DNA of 17,344 bases from Actinomycetes bacterium. GTDB lineage: Bacteria; Actinomycetota; Acidimicrobiia; Acidimicrobiales; SZUA-35. The notes below the pieces were generated by a model, which was not told the DNA's origin, did no database searches, and worked only from the letters and a program-made list of their open reading frames with translations. The stretch lies in contig JAAETV010000138.1 of the NCBI GenBank assembly GCA_024227975.1, forward strand, positions 1-17,344, in the 5' to 3' direction. Below, piece by piece: positions 7,415-14,912 of the stretch (position 1 is the stretch's first letter; each line of letters begins with the position of its first letter). The translations under genes and the position numbers were made by a program.

Positions 7415-8188
7415 CTGGGCCGACGGAGGAGTAGGCGGGGGCAACAACCTGGGCGGTGGCGGCGTCACCAACAGGTGGTAGCCGTCGAAGAAGCGGCGAG
7501 ATTGTCTGGTCAGAGCCCGACTGAGAGTCCAATTGACTCCCCCGCCGATCACAGCCCCGACCCCGAACGGGAGAAGCCGACCGAGGGTGACCATCCCCCG
7601 ATTAGATCCGTATTTGGCCATCACCCGCGCCGCCAGCATCGTGTTGACCCGGCGCAAGGTATCTACCGTTGCCTTGTCACCCTGCATGATCCCGGCCAGC
7701 ACCACTGCGACCTTGCCACTGCGCATCGCTACCTCATGATCGACCTCACCCAGCAGATTGACGAACTCCTCGGCCGCCTGCTCTCCGAAGGCCAGCACTG
7801 ACAGGACCCACGCTCGCCTCTCGTCAGGGGTCGACTCGACTCGGCCGTAGAGGGCCCCAATTGTCATGATCTGGTCGGTGGCCCGCAGCCCGAACCAGCC
7901 GACCTCGGCCACCAACATCGAGACCGCACCCGCGGTCCCCAGGCCAGGAGCGGCGGCCGCCGCTCCTGTTGCTGCCCCAAGCGAAACCAGCTCACGGGAA
8001 AGGGTCTTGGTCACCGCCTTGAGCCGCTCGTCGAGGGTCTCCCCCGACGCCTCGTGGGCCCTGACGAGGGCCCGGTCCCAGCGTTGGTCGACAGCGCGGT
8101 CGACGGCAGCCAAGATGGCCCGGCCTGCGGCATCGAGAAGGGGGGCTGGCGCTCGTTCGAAGGCCTTGCGATGGACATAGCTGTTCAC
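7403..8188 (-). CDS. EcsC family protein
   Basis: The 261-residue protein matches the EcsC family (named after the Bacillus ecs operon; molecular function unclear). A helical charged N-terminus is followed by a Gly/Ala-rich hydrophobic stretch (about 71-95). Then comes the family core, with an acidic-aromatic run and a conserved LYG at about 113-115 followed by a DERR helix. A second glycine-rich hydrophobic segment, LPFGVGAVIGGGVN, lies near 206-219. The tail (243-257) is almost all proline, which is unusual. I place the start at GTG 8188 because AGGTGG lies 5 nt before it; a GTG at 8197 would add three residues. It may be last in a leftward set with the beta-propeller and four-helix genes, although 88 nt separate it from the former. 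It converges with and overlaps the glycosyltransferase gene. Confidence 0.75.
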   Translation of the reverse strand: MNSYVHRKAFERAPAPLLDAAGRAILAAVDRAVDQRWDRALVRAHEASGETLDERLKAVTKTLSRELVSLGAATGAAAAAPGLGTAGAVSMLVAEVGWFGLRATDQIMTIGALYGRVESTPDERRAWVLSVLAFGEQAAEEFVNLLGEVDHEVAMRSGKVAVVLAGIMQGDKATVDTLRRVNTMLAARVMAKYGSNRGMVTLGRLLPFGVGAVIGGGVNWTLSRALTRQSRRFFDGYHLLVTPPPPRLLPPPTPPSAQLVE

Positions 8189-8276
8189 TGATCCCACCTA
8201 CACAGTGTGGCACCCCGTGGATCGACTCAGACCCTCACCCCCTGATGGGTTTCTCGACTGCGATCAGCACCTGGCA

Positions 8277-9509
8277 TCACCGCCACATCAGGCGCTCCAT
8301 CTCCCGATTGACGGAGACCCGCCACGATCGACCCAGTCCGATGTTCCACACCATGACATCATCGGTGTAGACATAGGCCAGCCACTCACCGTCGGGTGAC
8401 CAGGCGACGGGAGCGTGATGGTTCATCCCGTCGGAGAGGCTCTGCGACTCGCCTGTAGTGAGGTCGATCACCATGGGAAGTGACAAGGCCCCATTACGAA
8501 CCGAGGCCCCGAGCCGGCTGCCATCGGGGGAGATAGCGATCGATCCAGTCCAGTCCCTGTGGGCCAGGGGGACGAGGGGCTCTGGTAGATCGACCATATG
8601 GGTATCAGGTGCGTCGGGGGTACCGACCAATAGTTGGCAGGCCCCGAGCTCGTCGCAGCGGAGGAGTGCGAGGTGAGTCCCGTTGTAGGCCAGCAGCTCC
8701 CCATCGGCCACCAGGGTTGCTTCGAGGTCGGTGTCGAGCAACCAGATCCGATTGGCCTGGTGCATGAGCAGTTGCCCCTGCCATGATCCCAGAACATCCA
8801 TGGCGTTGCCGGGGATGTCCCAAGAGGTGATCGCGCTCTCGTCGACCCCATCCCAGTCCAGAGGAATCATGGTCACGGTCTGACCAGAATTGGAGTGGCT
8901 GACGATGAGCGCCGTGCCGGTGCGGTCGGGGACGAGGTCAGCCAGATCGAAGCTCGGGTCCAGGAACCGGTCTTGATTGCTGACCACGATCCGGGTCTGA
9001 GAATGGGACAGGTCACGGTTGACAGCAAGGAAGGGTGCACCGGTGAGGGCCAGGGATGCTTTGGGCTCATCGTCAATCAGTTCCATCTCCAGGCGGTTCT
9101 CTCGAGGGCGAAGCTCGGTCCAATCGATGATGATCAACGATCCTTGGGCGTCGATGGCGCTGATCACTCCCGGTAGGTCCTCGGGTACGTTCTCATCGAA
9201 CAGGGGGATGGCCTGGGTCACCCTCGTGGTGGTCGCCCCCGAGACGTTGCCGTTGCCCTCGAAGGGAATCGATGTGCTCAGCGGTGTACTCGTAGTCTGA
9301 CCAGGATCGGGTTCGACCGTCTGGCTCACCTCAGGGCGAGACATGATGGCCAGGGCCAACACGATGAGAGCGATGGAGGCAACGGCGACGGCCTTGGAAC
9401 CAACGATGGGCGATCGTTGGGCCGGTTCCTCGGGGCGGGCGGGGGGCAGCTCGAATCGGTCGCCTTCGATGAGCTCTACTTCGGTGAGCTCAGTGACAGT
9501 TTCGGGCAT
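8277..9509 (-). CDS. Membrane-anchored beta-propeller (WD40/PD40-like) protein
   Basis: The 410-residue protein has a cytoplasmic, acidic and Pro-rich N-terminus (1-38) and one membrane helix (about 39-56). A Ser/Thr/Pro-rich linker (60-98) follows, then a large outer domain rich in short beta strands. Two clear propeller repeats carry the SPDG turn: WTGSIAISPDGSRLGASV (320-337) and APVAWSPDGEWLAYVYTDD (366-384), as in TolB/PD40 proteins. Earlier strands are too divergent to count blades. C285 and C291 could form a small disulphide loop. GGGGGAAG precedes the ATG by 8 nt. It lies 30 nt downstream of the four-helix membrane gene, suggesting one transcript. The role is unknown; a scaffold or sensor at the cell envelope is an inference. 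Confidence 0.8.
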   Translation of the reverse strand: MPETVTELTEVELIEGDRFELPPARPEEPAQRSPIVGSKAVAVASIALIVLALAIMSRPEVSQTVEPDPGQTTSTPLSTSIPFEGNGNVSGATTTRVTQAIPLFDENVPEDLPGVISAIDAQGSLIIIDWTELRPRENRLEMELIDDEPKASLALTGAPFLAVNRDLSHSQTRIVVSNQDRFLDPSFDLADLVPDRTGTALIVSHSNSGQTVTMIPLDWDGVDESAITSWDIPGNAMDVLGSWQGQLLMHQANRIWLLDTDLEATLVADGELLAYNGTHLALLRCDELGACQLLVGTPDAPDTHMVDLPEPLVPLAHRDWTGSIAISPDGSRLGASVRNGALSLPMVIDLTTGESQSLSDGMNHHAPVAWSPDGEWLAYVYTDDVMVWNIGLGRSWRVSVNREMERLMWR

Positions 9510-9539
9510 GGTCGATTACTTCCCCCGAGGACGGCTGGG

Positions 9540-9905
9540 TCAAGCCGGTGCCAAAATCATGCCCCGAATTCCCATCCCCATCAAGAACAGCCCTCCACCC
9601 CCGTAGAGGACGTACTGCCACTCGATGAGTTGCTGGCGGTAGCTGTACAAGATCCCGATCGAGGCCAAGGCAACGAAGCCGTAGACGACATGGAGCTGCT
9701 CGACCTCACGACCGTCGACCTGGATGACCAGGACACCAAGGATGGCCTGGATTGCGACCGACACCTGGGCCAGCGCCGTCACAAGCCACAAGATCTTGGT
9801 GCGCAGACCCGGTCGCCAATGGGCAGCCAGGGCCCAGGTTCCGGCAACGGCATTGGTCAAGACCATCACCCAGGCCCACCAGCCATGGATTCCAAGGAAG
9901 CTCAC
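9540..9905 (-). CDS. Conserved four-helix membrane protein
   Basis: The 121-residue product is almost entirely membrane: helices at about 8-28, 38-62, 72-90 and 98-117, with short polar loops (AAHWRPGLRTK; QVDGREVEQ; SYRQQLIEWQ). Histidines H7, H29 and H72 lie at or near helix ends. H7 and H72 sit at the starts of helices 1 and 3, an arrangement reminiscent of small haem-binding four-helix proteins such as CtaA/b561 relatives, but this is speculative. The motif LHVVYGFVALASIGILYSYR looks conserved to me among Acidimicrobiia proteins of unknown function. The start is GTG, giving MSFLGIHGWW; no clear Shine-Dalgarno. It is probably first in the leftward operon with the beta-propeller gene 30 nt downstream, and diverges from the 105-residue gene at 9978. 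Confidence 0.75.
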   Translation of the reverse strand: MSFLGIHGWWAWVMVLTNAVAGTWALAAHWRPGLRTKILWLVTALAQVSVAIQAILGVLVIQVDGREVEQLHVVYGFVALASIGILYSYRQQLIEWQYVLYGGGGLFLMGMGIRGMILAPA

Positions 9906-9977
9906 GCCGGGAGGCTACCGGCAGCCCTCATCGGGCCAACCGGTGGAGATCGGGCGCCCCCATGCCACCCTGGGACC

Positions 9978-10295
9978 GTGCGCCACCGCCGGTACTACAT
10001 CCAATCGCTGTGGACATCGGGGCTGTCGGTACCCGAGGTCGGTGGAGATCTCATCATTGCCAGCAGCGAAGCGAACGATGATCTCGACTGGGAGCTGATC
10101 TACCGCTCCAGCGAAAATCACCGGCTGCGCCAGGAGCCGTACGATCTCGAAATGATCGGACCCGAGGGCCGATTCGGGGGTCCCGCCATCCTGGTTCGCT
10201 CCGACGGACGTTCCCACGTCTTTCGTGGTGTCGGCGCCCTCGATGGGTTCGACCCGTCCGCTTTCGACAGTCAGGACCCCCCACCCGGGATCTGA
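9978..10295 (+). CDS. Hypothetical protein, 105 residues
   Basis: I do not recognise the family. From a GTG at 9978 the frame reads as a soluble, mixed alpha/beta protein: a basic start (RHRRYYIQSLW), an acidic middle (ANDDLDWELIYRSSENHRL), a strand-rich part (PAILVRSDGRSHVFRGVG) and a short Pro/Asp tail. Third positions are G/C-rich and the composition, rich in W, Y, D and E, looks real. The competing opposite-strand frame over the same DNA does not. The frame stays open leftwards to 9417 but would then run antisense to two membrane-protein genes, so the short version is preferred. No Shine-Dalgarno is visible. It diverges from the four-helix gene (72-bp gap) and converges on the racemase gene with a 52-bp gap that holds no terminator. 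Confidence 0.6.
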   Translation: MRHRRYYIQSLWTSGLSVPEVGGDLIIASSEANDDLDWELIYRSSENHRLRQEPYDLEMIGPEGRFGGPAILVRSDGRSHVFRGVGALDGFDPSAFDSQDPPPGI

Positions 10296-10347
10296 CCGCA
10301 AGAAACGATCATGGTCAAGGGCTTGGAGCGGTGTGGGAAGAACCGGA

Positions 10348-11493
10348 TCAGGCCACGGCCCCCGTCTGACGGAGCTTCTCGATGTCGTCGCCCTCGAGTC
10401 CCGCTTCGGCCAAGACCTCATCGGTGTGTTGGCCAGGATGGGGGGCGGGGCGGTCGATGGCCGGTTCGGTTCGGCTGAAACGGGGGGCTGGGGCCGACTG
10501 GGTCAGACCGAAGGCATCGACAAAGGTACCCCGCTCGACATTGTGGGGATGATCGGCGGCCTCTTCCAATGACAACACGGGGGCAAAGCAGACATCGCTG
10601 TGCTCCATGATCTCACTCCACTCATCCCTGGTCTTGGAGGCAAATATGGCCCCGACCCGCTGCTTCATCGCTGGCCACTGGGTCCGGTCCATCTGACGGG
10701 GCAGATCGTCTTCGGTGCCAAGTCCCGACAACTCCAGCAGCTCCGCGTAGAACTGGGGCTCGATGGAACCGATGGAGATGTACTCCCCGTCGGAGCACTG
10801 GTAAACGTCATAGAAGTGGGAGCCTGTGTCGAGCAGGTTGGTGCCACGCTCATCACTCCACATCCCGGCGGCCTTCATCGACCAGAACATGTTCATGAGC
10901 GACGCTGCACCGTCGACCATGGCGACGTCGACGACCTGGCCTTGACCGGACCCTTTGGCTTCGAGGATGGCGCAGACGAGGCCGAAGGCCAGGTACATGC
11001 CACCACCACCGAAGTCACCGACGAGGTTGAGTGGTGGGACAGGGGCCTCACCGGCGCGACCGATAGGGCCTAGGGCACCGGCCAAGGCGATGTAGTTGAT
11101 GTCATGGCCCGCGGCTTGAGAATACGGGCCCTCCTGGCCCCATCCCGTCATCCGCCCGTAGACGATGGCCGGGTTGCGAGCCAGACAATCGTCGGGCCCG
11201 AGCCCGAGCCGCTCGGTGACCCCGGGGCGAAACCCTTCCATGATGGCGTCAGCCGACTCGACCAGTTTGAGCACCGCTTCGACCCCATCCGGATTCTTCA
11301 GATCGATACCGATGGAGCGCCGGTTGCGGGTCAGGGTGTCCTTGGGCGGATCGTCGGGATCACCGCCAGTGACGACACCGGCCCGGTCGATCCTGATGAC
11401 GTTGGCCCCCATGTCGGCCAACATCATGGCGCAGAAGGGGCCGGGCCCAATTCCGGCCAGTTCTATGACGGTGATGCCCTTCAATGGTCCCAT
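10348..11493 (-). CDS. mcr: Alpha-methylacyl-CoA racemase (CaiB/BaiF, class III CoA-transferase family)
   Basis: The 381-residue protein aligns along its length with my recollection of Mycobacterium tuberculosis Mcr: ELAGIGPGPF (11-20), NRRSIGIDLKNPDG (57-70), EGFRPGVTERLGLGP (86-100), MTGWGQEGP (115-123), AGHDINYI (128-135) and NLVGDFGGGGMYL (156-168). H130, D160 and E245 correspond to catalytic H126, D156 and E241 of Mcr, all shifted by four. The enzyme interconverts R and S 2-methylacyl-CoA esters so that branched fatty acids or sterol side chains can enter beta-oxidation. Having racemase-type H/D residues rather than the Asp nucleophile region typical of CoA-transferases supports racemase over transferase. 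GAAGGA lies 10 nt before the ATG. It stands alone on its strand; no other beta-oxidation gene is near. Confidence 0.93.
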   Translation of the reverse strand: MGPLKGITVIELAGIGPGPFCAMMLADMGANVIRIDRAGVVTGGDPDDPPKDTLTRNRRSIGIDLKNPDGVEAVLKLVESADAIMEGFRPGVTERLGLGPDDCLARNPAIVYGRMTGWGQEGPYSQAAGHDINYIALAGALGPIGRAGEAPVPPLNLVGDFGGGGMYLAFGLVCAILEAKGSGQGQVVDVAMVDGAASLMNMFWSMKAAGMWSDERGTNLLDTGSHFYDVYQCSDGEYISIGSIEPQFYAELLELSGLGTEDDLPRQMDRTQWPAMKQRVGAIFASKTRDEWSEIMEHSDVCFAPVLSLEEAADHPHNVERGTFVDAFGLTQSAPAPRFSRTEPAIDRPAPHPGQHTDEVLAEAGLEGDDIEKLRQTGAVA

Positions 11494-11661
11494 TGGTACC
11501 GATCCTTCAGTGGTAGCTGCCAGTCATCGCGCCCGCCGGCTGGCCGAGCACGATCGACGGTTTGTTGGCTCTCAGTCATGGATGTCTGACCCAAGGCCAA
11601 ACTCCGGGCTGTCCTCAGCCCTGAGGCACCCCGCCGAACACTAGAGGCATCGCTGCCACTG

Positions 11662-11868
11662 ATGCGAACGTTCGATGGACGATCCCTTGGTTTGGTCGCG
11701 GCGTCTGCCAAGGTGGATCACGCCCCACGGATACAGCGCCCAGCCAGTGACGTGACTACTCGGGAGGTAGAAGCCTTGAATCGAGCCCAGTTGCTGGCCA
11801 CCGGACGCCAGGCTCAGCCGTTCATCTTGGAGGCGACCATCTCCTACCTGGTGACCCATGGTCCCTGA
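11662..11868 (+). CDS. Possible small protein coupled to the CcdA-like gene
   Basis: A 68-residue frame ends 3 nt before the ATG of the CcdA-like gene. In favour: the downstream gene has no visible Shine-Dalgarno, so coupling would explain its translation. The second half (VTTREVEALNRAQLLATGRQ onwards to the end) also has the G/C-rich third positions of local genes. Against: the first half has weak codon bias, no family is recognised, and there is no good ribosome site at 11662. The opposite strand has a similar-sized frame that looks worse. If it is not real, 11494-11871 is a 378-base region without a gene; bases 11494-11661 show me nothing beyond being the divergent promoter region for mcr and this unit. 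Confidence 0.35.
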   Translation: MRTFDGRSLGLVAASAKVDHAPRIQRPASDVTTREVEALNRAQLLATGRQAQPFILEATISYLVTHGP

Positions 11869-11871
11869 GTC

Positions 11872-12462
11872 ATGATCGACCTCCTACTGGAGGGGCTTTC
11901 GTCGGCCTGGTTGCCGTGCTCACTGATGTTGTTGGTGCCAGGTGTGGCGGCTGCACTGGCCGCGGGCGAGGAGCTGGTGCCCTCGCTCATCGGGTTCATG
12001 GTGGCCGCCACCCTGTTGTCATGGTTGCGGTTCGCCGACCGGGGTGGAAACTGGCCGATCGGGGTAGCGGCCCTAGCCCTGGTGGCGGCGACGGCGTTGT
12101 ACTTCATCCCCGTCTTTGTCAGTACGGGGACCATGGCCACGGTGGCCGGGATCCTGGCCGGCGGGGCGGCAGCCGAGATGTGGGAGCCTTGCGTCGGGCC
12201 TGAGCTCGGGCGCCTGCTCAACGAGCTCCCAAGTCAGGGATGGGGTGGGCTGGGATCGGCGACCGTGTTCCTGGTCGGGGTGCTGGCCCCCATAATCGGC
12301 TTGGGTATCGGCTTGAGGCTGGCCCCGCTGTGGATCATGGAGTCGATCCAGGGGACGCTGGCCGTGATCGGTGGCGCCATGTTGGCGGTCATGGGGCTGG
12401 CGGCAGCCGCCGGCTTCCACGACGAGGTGATATCCAAGCTCTTCCAATGGAGCCTCACCTGA
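11872..12462 (+). CDS. CcdA/DsbD-like transmembrane thiol-transport protein, minimal
   Basis: The 196-residue protein has six predicted helices (about 15-31, 36-53, 61-82, 86-104, 128-150, 160-182). It carries two cysteines placed like the redox pair of CcdA: WLPCSLMLLVP (C16, helix 1) and MWEPCVGPELGRLL (C107, helix 4). The latter resembles the W-x-P-C-x-G-P motif of the family. CcdA moves electrons from cytoplasmic thioredoxin across the membrane, for example for cytochrome c maturation. The two halves each begin with such a P-C segment, as expected for its inverted duplication. It is shorter than usual (about 220-240) and no thioredoxin-like or cytochrome c biogenesis gene lies nearby. A LysE/cadmium-resistance-type transporter is the main alternative. 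It converges on the hydrolase gene. Confidence 0.6.
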   Translation: MIDLLLEGLSSAWLPCSLMLLVPGVAAALAAGEELVPSLIGFMVAATLLSWLRFADRGGNWPIGVAALALVAATALYFIPVFVSTGTMATVAGILAGGAAAEMWEPCVGPELGRLLNELPSQGWGGLGSATVFLVGVLAPIIGLGIGLRLAPLWIMESIQGTLAVIGGAMLAVMGLAAAAGFHDEVISKLFQWSLT

Positions 12463-12517
12463 GCACCTCCACCTGAGGCCAGGTCTCAGCCCACGAAGTC
12501 GGAGTACCGGACCTCCC

Positions 12518-13678
12518 CTACATCGATTCGTAGACCGTGCGTTCGATGTCGAAGAACAGCTCCATCGATGGTCCGTCGGCGAACGGCAGGATCTGGCTGA
12601 GGTAGCAGCCACCGATGTCGTTCTGACGATCGATCCAGAAGAAGCTGTTGGCCAGACCGGCCCACATGAGGGTGCCGACAGGCCGCCCGGTCGGGCCCGG
12701 AACCTCATTAATCTGGAAGGTGAGGCCCCAGCTCTTGGGGTCGCCGGGGAAGAACTCGGCATCGTTCGAGAACTCAGGAGCCACCGTCTTCAGCGGCTGG
12801 ACCCGGAGATCACCGATATGGTTCTCGGCCATCATGGCCACCGTCTCGGTCGCCAATACCCGGTTGCCATCGAGCTCCCCGTCATTGAGGATCATCCGAA
12901 TGAATCGGGCGTAGTCCCCCATGGTTCCGTGGAGCCCACCGCCCCCCATCTCGAACTGGGGATCATCGGGGGGTGGGATCTCGATTGGGGCCAGAGATCC
13001 GTCGGGGCCTCGCCCATGGATGGCGGCCGCCCGCTCCAGCATGGATGGAGTATGGACGAAGGCAGTATCGGCCATGCCCAGAGGACCGGTGATGTTCTCG
13101 GCGAAGTAGGCACCGAGGGTCTGGCCCGATACCGCCTCGACCATCTGACCGGCCCAGTCGATCCCGATCCCGTATTCCCAGCGGGTGCCGGGGTCGAACA
13201 TCAGCGGCTCACGCAGGGCCGCCTTCTGGAGGGTCAGGATGTTTGGTTCACCGGTGACCTCGTGCCAACGGTGGGAGTCGACATCCCAAATGTCGTAGAC
13301 GAAACCCGATGTGTGGGTCAGCAAGGTTCGCAAGGTGACAGCGCTGGCCGGGGGGCGGGTGACGGGTTGGCCATCCCCGTCGAAGCCATCGAGCACAGTC
13401 ACCTCGGCCAACTCGGGGCAGACCTCCCCAGCTGGAGCGTCGAGATCGAGGCGCCCTTGTTCCACCAGCTGCATCGCTGCGGTCCCGGTGATGGCTTTGG
13501 TCATGGAGAAGATGGCGCCAACGGTGTCGGTCGTCATGCTCACCCCAGACCCAAGTGCCCGCTCACCGGCGGAACCCTCGTAGCGAACGCCAGCCCCATC
13601 GACAACAACGGCGACCGCCCCCGGAGCTGCTCCCCGTTCGATTCCGGCTTCCAGTACTGCATCGAGCTTGTCCTGCAT
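12518..13678 (-). CDS. Serine hydrolase, beta-lactamase class C / family VIII esterase type
   Basis: The 386-residue protein has the penicillin-binding-protein/class C beta-lactamase fold signatures. S58-M-T-K61 is the nucleophile motif (FSMTKAITG), TLRTLLTHTSGF (about 115-126) is the conserved helix, Y169 in WEYGIGIDWAGQMVEAVSG supplies the second motif, and WAGLANSFFWID (from 339) replaces the KTG strand. W-[AG]-G in that last place is typical of EstB-like carboxylesterases, so an esterase acting on small esters is more likely than true beta-lactamase. No signal peptide is evident, suggesting a cytoplasmic enzyme. I place the start at ATG 13678, with GGGGGAA about 5 nt upstream; the open frame extends 11 codons further without such a site. 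It follows the NrtR-like gene on the same strand after 183 bases in which I see no gene. Confidence 0.88.
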   Translation of the reverse strand: MQDKLDAVLEAGIERGAAPGAVAVVVDGAGVRYEGSAGERALGSGVSMTTDTVGAIFSMTKAITGTAAMQLVEQGRLDLDAPAGEVCPELAEVTVLDGFDGDGQPVTRPPASAVTLRTLLTHTSGFVYDIWDVDSHRWHEVTGEPNILTLQKAALREPLMFDPGTRWEYGIGIDWAGQMVEAVSGQTLGAYFAENITGPLGMADTAFVHTPSMLERAAAIHGRGPDGSLAPIEIPPPDDPQFEMGGGGLHGTMGDYARFIRMILNDGELDGNRVLATETVAMMAENHIGDLRVQPLKTVAPEFSNDAEFFPGDPKSWGLTFQINEVPGPTGRPVGTLMWAGLANSFFWIDRQNDIGGCYLSQILPFADGPSMELFFDIERTVYESM

Positions 13679-13861
13679 GATGTTCCCCCTGATTGCTAGA
13701 CCCTGAGCCACCGACGCTAGCGGCCCATCCCCCCTCTATCCAGCGCTCAACATGACCCGCTGGTGACTGACCGGCACCTTGACCCTCCCCAAACCACCAA
13801 TGCCACCAGCCCCCGGGTCCAAGCCCAGTGAGCTAGCGCTGGAACTGGCTTCGAACCTAGC

Positions 13862-14815
13862 TCAGGCCCGCACCCAGGGCGTCCCCACTCCAGGGCGGGG
13901 GCGCTCTCCCAGCACCTCCCGGCGGAATCGGAACAGCTCGGCTGGGCGGCCCCCGGTTCGAGCATGCTCACCGGTGCCCTCGACCAATCCGGCCCCTTCG
14001 ACCAGGCGCCTGAAGTTCTGCTTGTGAAGCCCCACCCCAGCCAAAGCCTCAACCACCTGCTGCAATTGGAGCAGGGTGAAGCGATCAGGAAGCAACTCGA
14101 ATACGACGGGGCGATAGGTCAGCTTTCCCCTGAGTCGCCCCAAGGCGGTGGCGGCGATCCGCCTATGGTCGAGGTACATGGGCCGCGACGCGGGAAGCCC
14201 GCCGTCGAGCTCGATCCGGTCCGGATCTGACTCGAACAACAATCCGGCCTCATAGAGCAGCTCGTAGCGCTCCAGTGCACGAAGGCCATCGAAGGTAGCC
14301 TCTGAGCCCCCCTCCCCGAATACGATCTTGACCCTTTCGGCCCGGCCCTTGGCCGAGGAGTCCCCGCCCCTGGCAATGAAACGGTCGAGGGCAGCCAGGA
14401 TGTGACTGTCGATCATGGACGGTCGACCTTGGCGGTGATCTTCCCATGGGAAGAAGTGGTAGAAGTCACGCCACGATGCCCCCTCTGAGGGCCGGCCCTC
14501 CCTGACCAGAGCCAGGTAGGCGATCGACAGGCGACGATGCCCGTCCCCAGCCACCATCTCCGCCGCCCCCCGAACCCGGTCACCGAACGTGTAGAGCTGC
14601 TCTACATAGCCGACGTCAAGCCCTGTCTGCTCCTGAACCCAGCGCCTCAGCCCCAGCTCCAGCGTCTGATCATGTGGCTCGAGCAGCCCGGCCGGCAGAG
14701 CCGGTTGGCCAGCCGGACCCGTGATCGTCAACAAGCGTGGCGCGTTGTCGGTGACAGCGACGATCACTGCGTCAAGGCTGATCTCGATCTCACTACCACT
14801 GGCGCTAGCGCTCAC
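13862..14815 (-). CDS. NrtR-like regulator: Nudix domain plus winged helix
   Basis: The 317-residue protein joins an N-terminal Nudix-fold domain (about 10-110) to a C-terminal winged helix (about 233-299; YRPVVFELLPDRFTLLQLQQ, NFRRLVEGAGLVEGTGE, GRPAELFRFRREVL). This is the layout of NrtR, which senses ADP-ribose or related NAD metabolites and represses NAD-salvage genes. The Nudix box is damaged: RWVQEQTG at 58-65 where catalysis needs R-E-x-x-E-E-x-G, so hydrolysis is unlikely. About 100 residues separate the two domains (with FYHFFPWEDHRQGRP near 118-132), longer than in classical NrtR (about 220-250 total) and closer to the COG4111-type relatives. I start at GTG 14815; upstream frame overlaps the next gene. 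No NAD gene is in the window. Confidence 0.85.
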   Translation of the reverse strand: MSASASGSEIEISLDAVIVAVTDNAPRLLTITGPAGQPALPAGLLEPHDQTLELGLRRWVQEQTGLDVGYVEQLYTFGDRVRGAAEMVAGDGHRRLSIAYLALVREGRPSEGASWRDFYHFFPWEDHRQGRPSMIDSHILAALDRFIARGGDSSAKGRAERVKIVFGEGGSEATFDGLRALERYELLYEAGLLFESDPDRIELDGGLPASRPMYLDHRRIAATALGRLRGKLTYRPVVFELLPDRFTLLQLQQVVEALAGVGLHKQNFRRLVEGAGLVEGTGEHARTGGRPAELFRFRREVLGERPRPGVGTPWVRA

Positions 14816-14823
14816 GGAGCGAG

Positions 14824-14829
14824 GATATA
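14824..14829 (-). promoter_or_regulatory. Possible -10 element for a leaderless nrtR-like transcript
   Basis: On the minus strand TATATC lies 8 nt before the proposed GTG start, and no Shine-Dalgarno is visible. A -10 box at this distance is the usual arrangement for leaderless mRNAs, which are common in actinobacteria. No -35 is evident, so the call is tentative. Confidence 0.25.
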
Positions 14830-14912
14830 CGGCGGCCAGACAACCGCCCGACCATCCGAGCTGGTCAATACGGCCATCCGGGGGGTACGACGGGTAGGCC
14901 TGGTACGCCCAA

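Noticed and set aside
9915..10421. 168-residue minus-strand frame opposite the 105-residue gene
   Set aside because: It overlaps the racemase 3' end and has poorer codon bias and composition than the plus-strand frame.
10348..12462. A fatty-acid or sterol catabolism operon around mcr
   Set aside because: No dehydrogenase, hydratase or thiolase gene is adjacent; mcr stands alone on its strand.
12471..12490. CTGAG-N7-CTCAG hairpin between the CcdA-like and hydrolase genes as a terminator
   Set aside because: The stem is only 5 bp with a 7-base loop and no T-tract on either strand.
12818..13699. 293-residue plus-strand frame
   Set aside because: Antisense to the serine hydrolase, which has all its catalytic motifs on the other strand.
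13831..13880. tRNA-like T-loop (TTCGAAC) between the hydrolase and NrtR-like genes
   Set aside because: The flanking bases do not form a T-stem and no acceptor or anticodon arms can be built on either strand.
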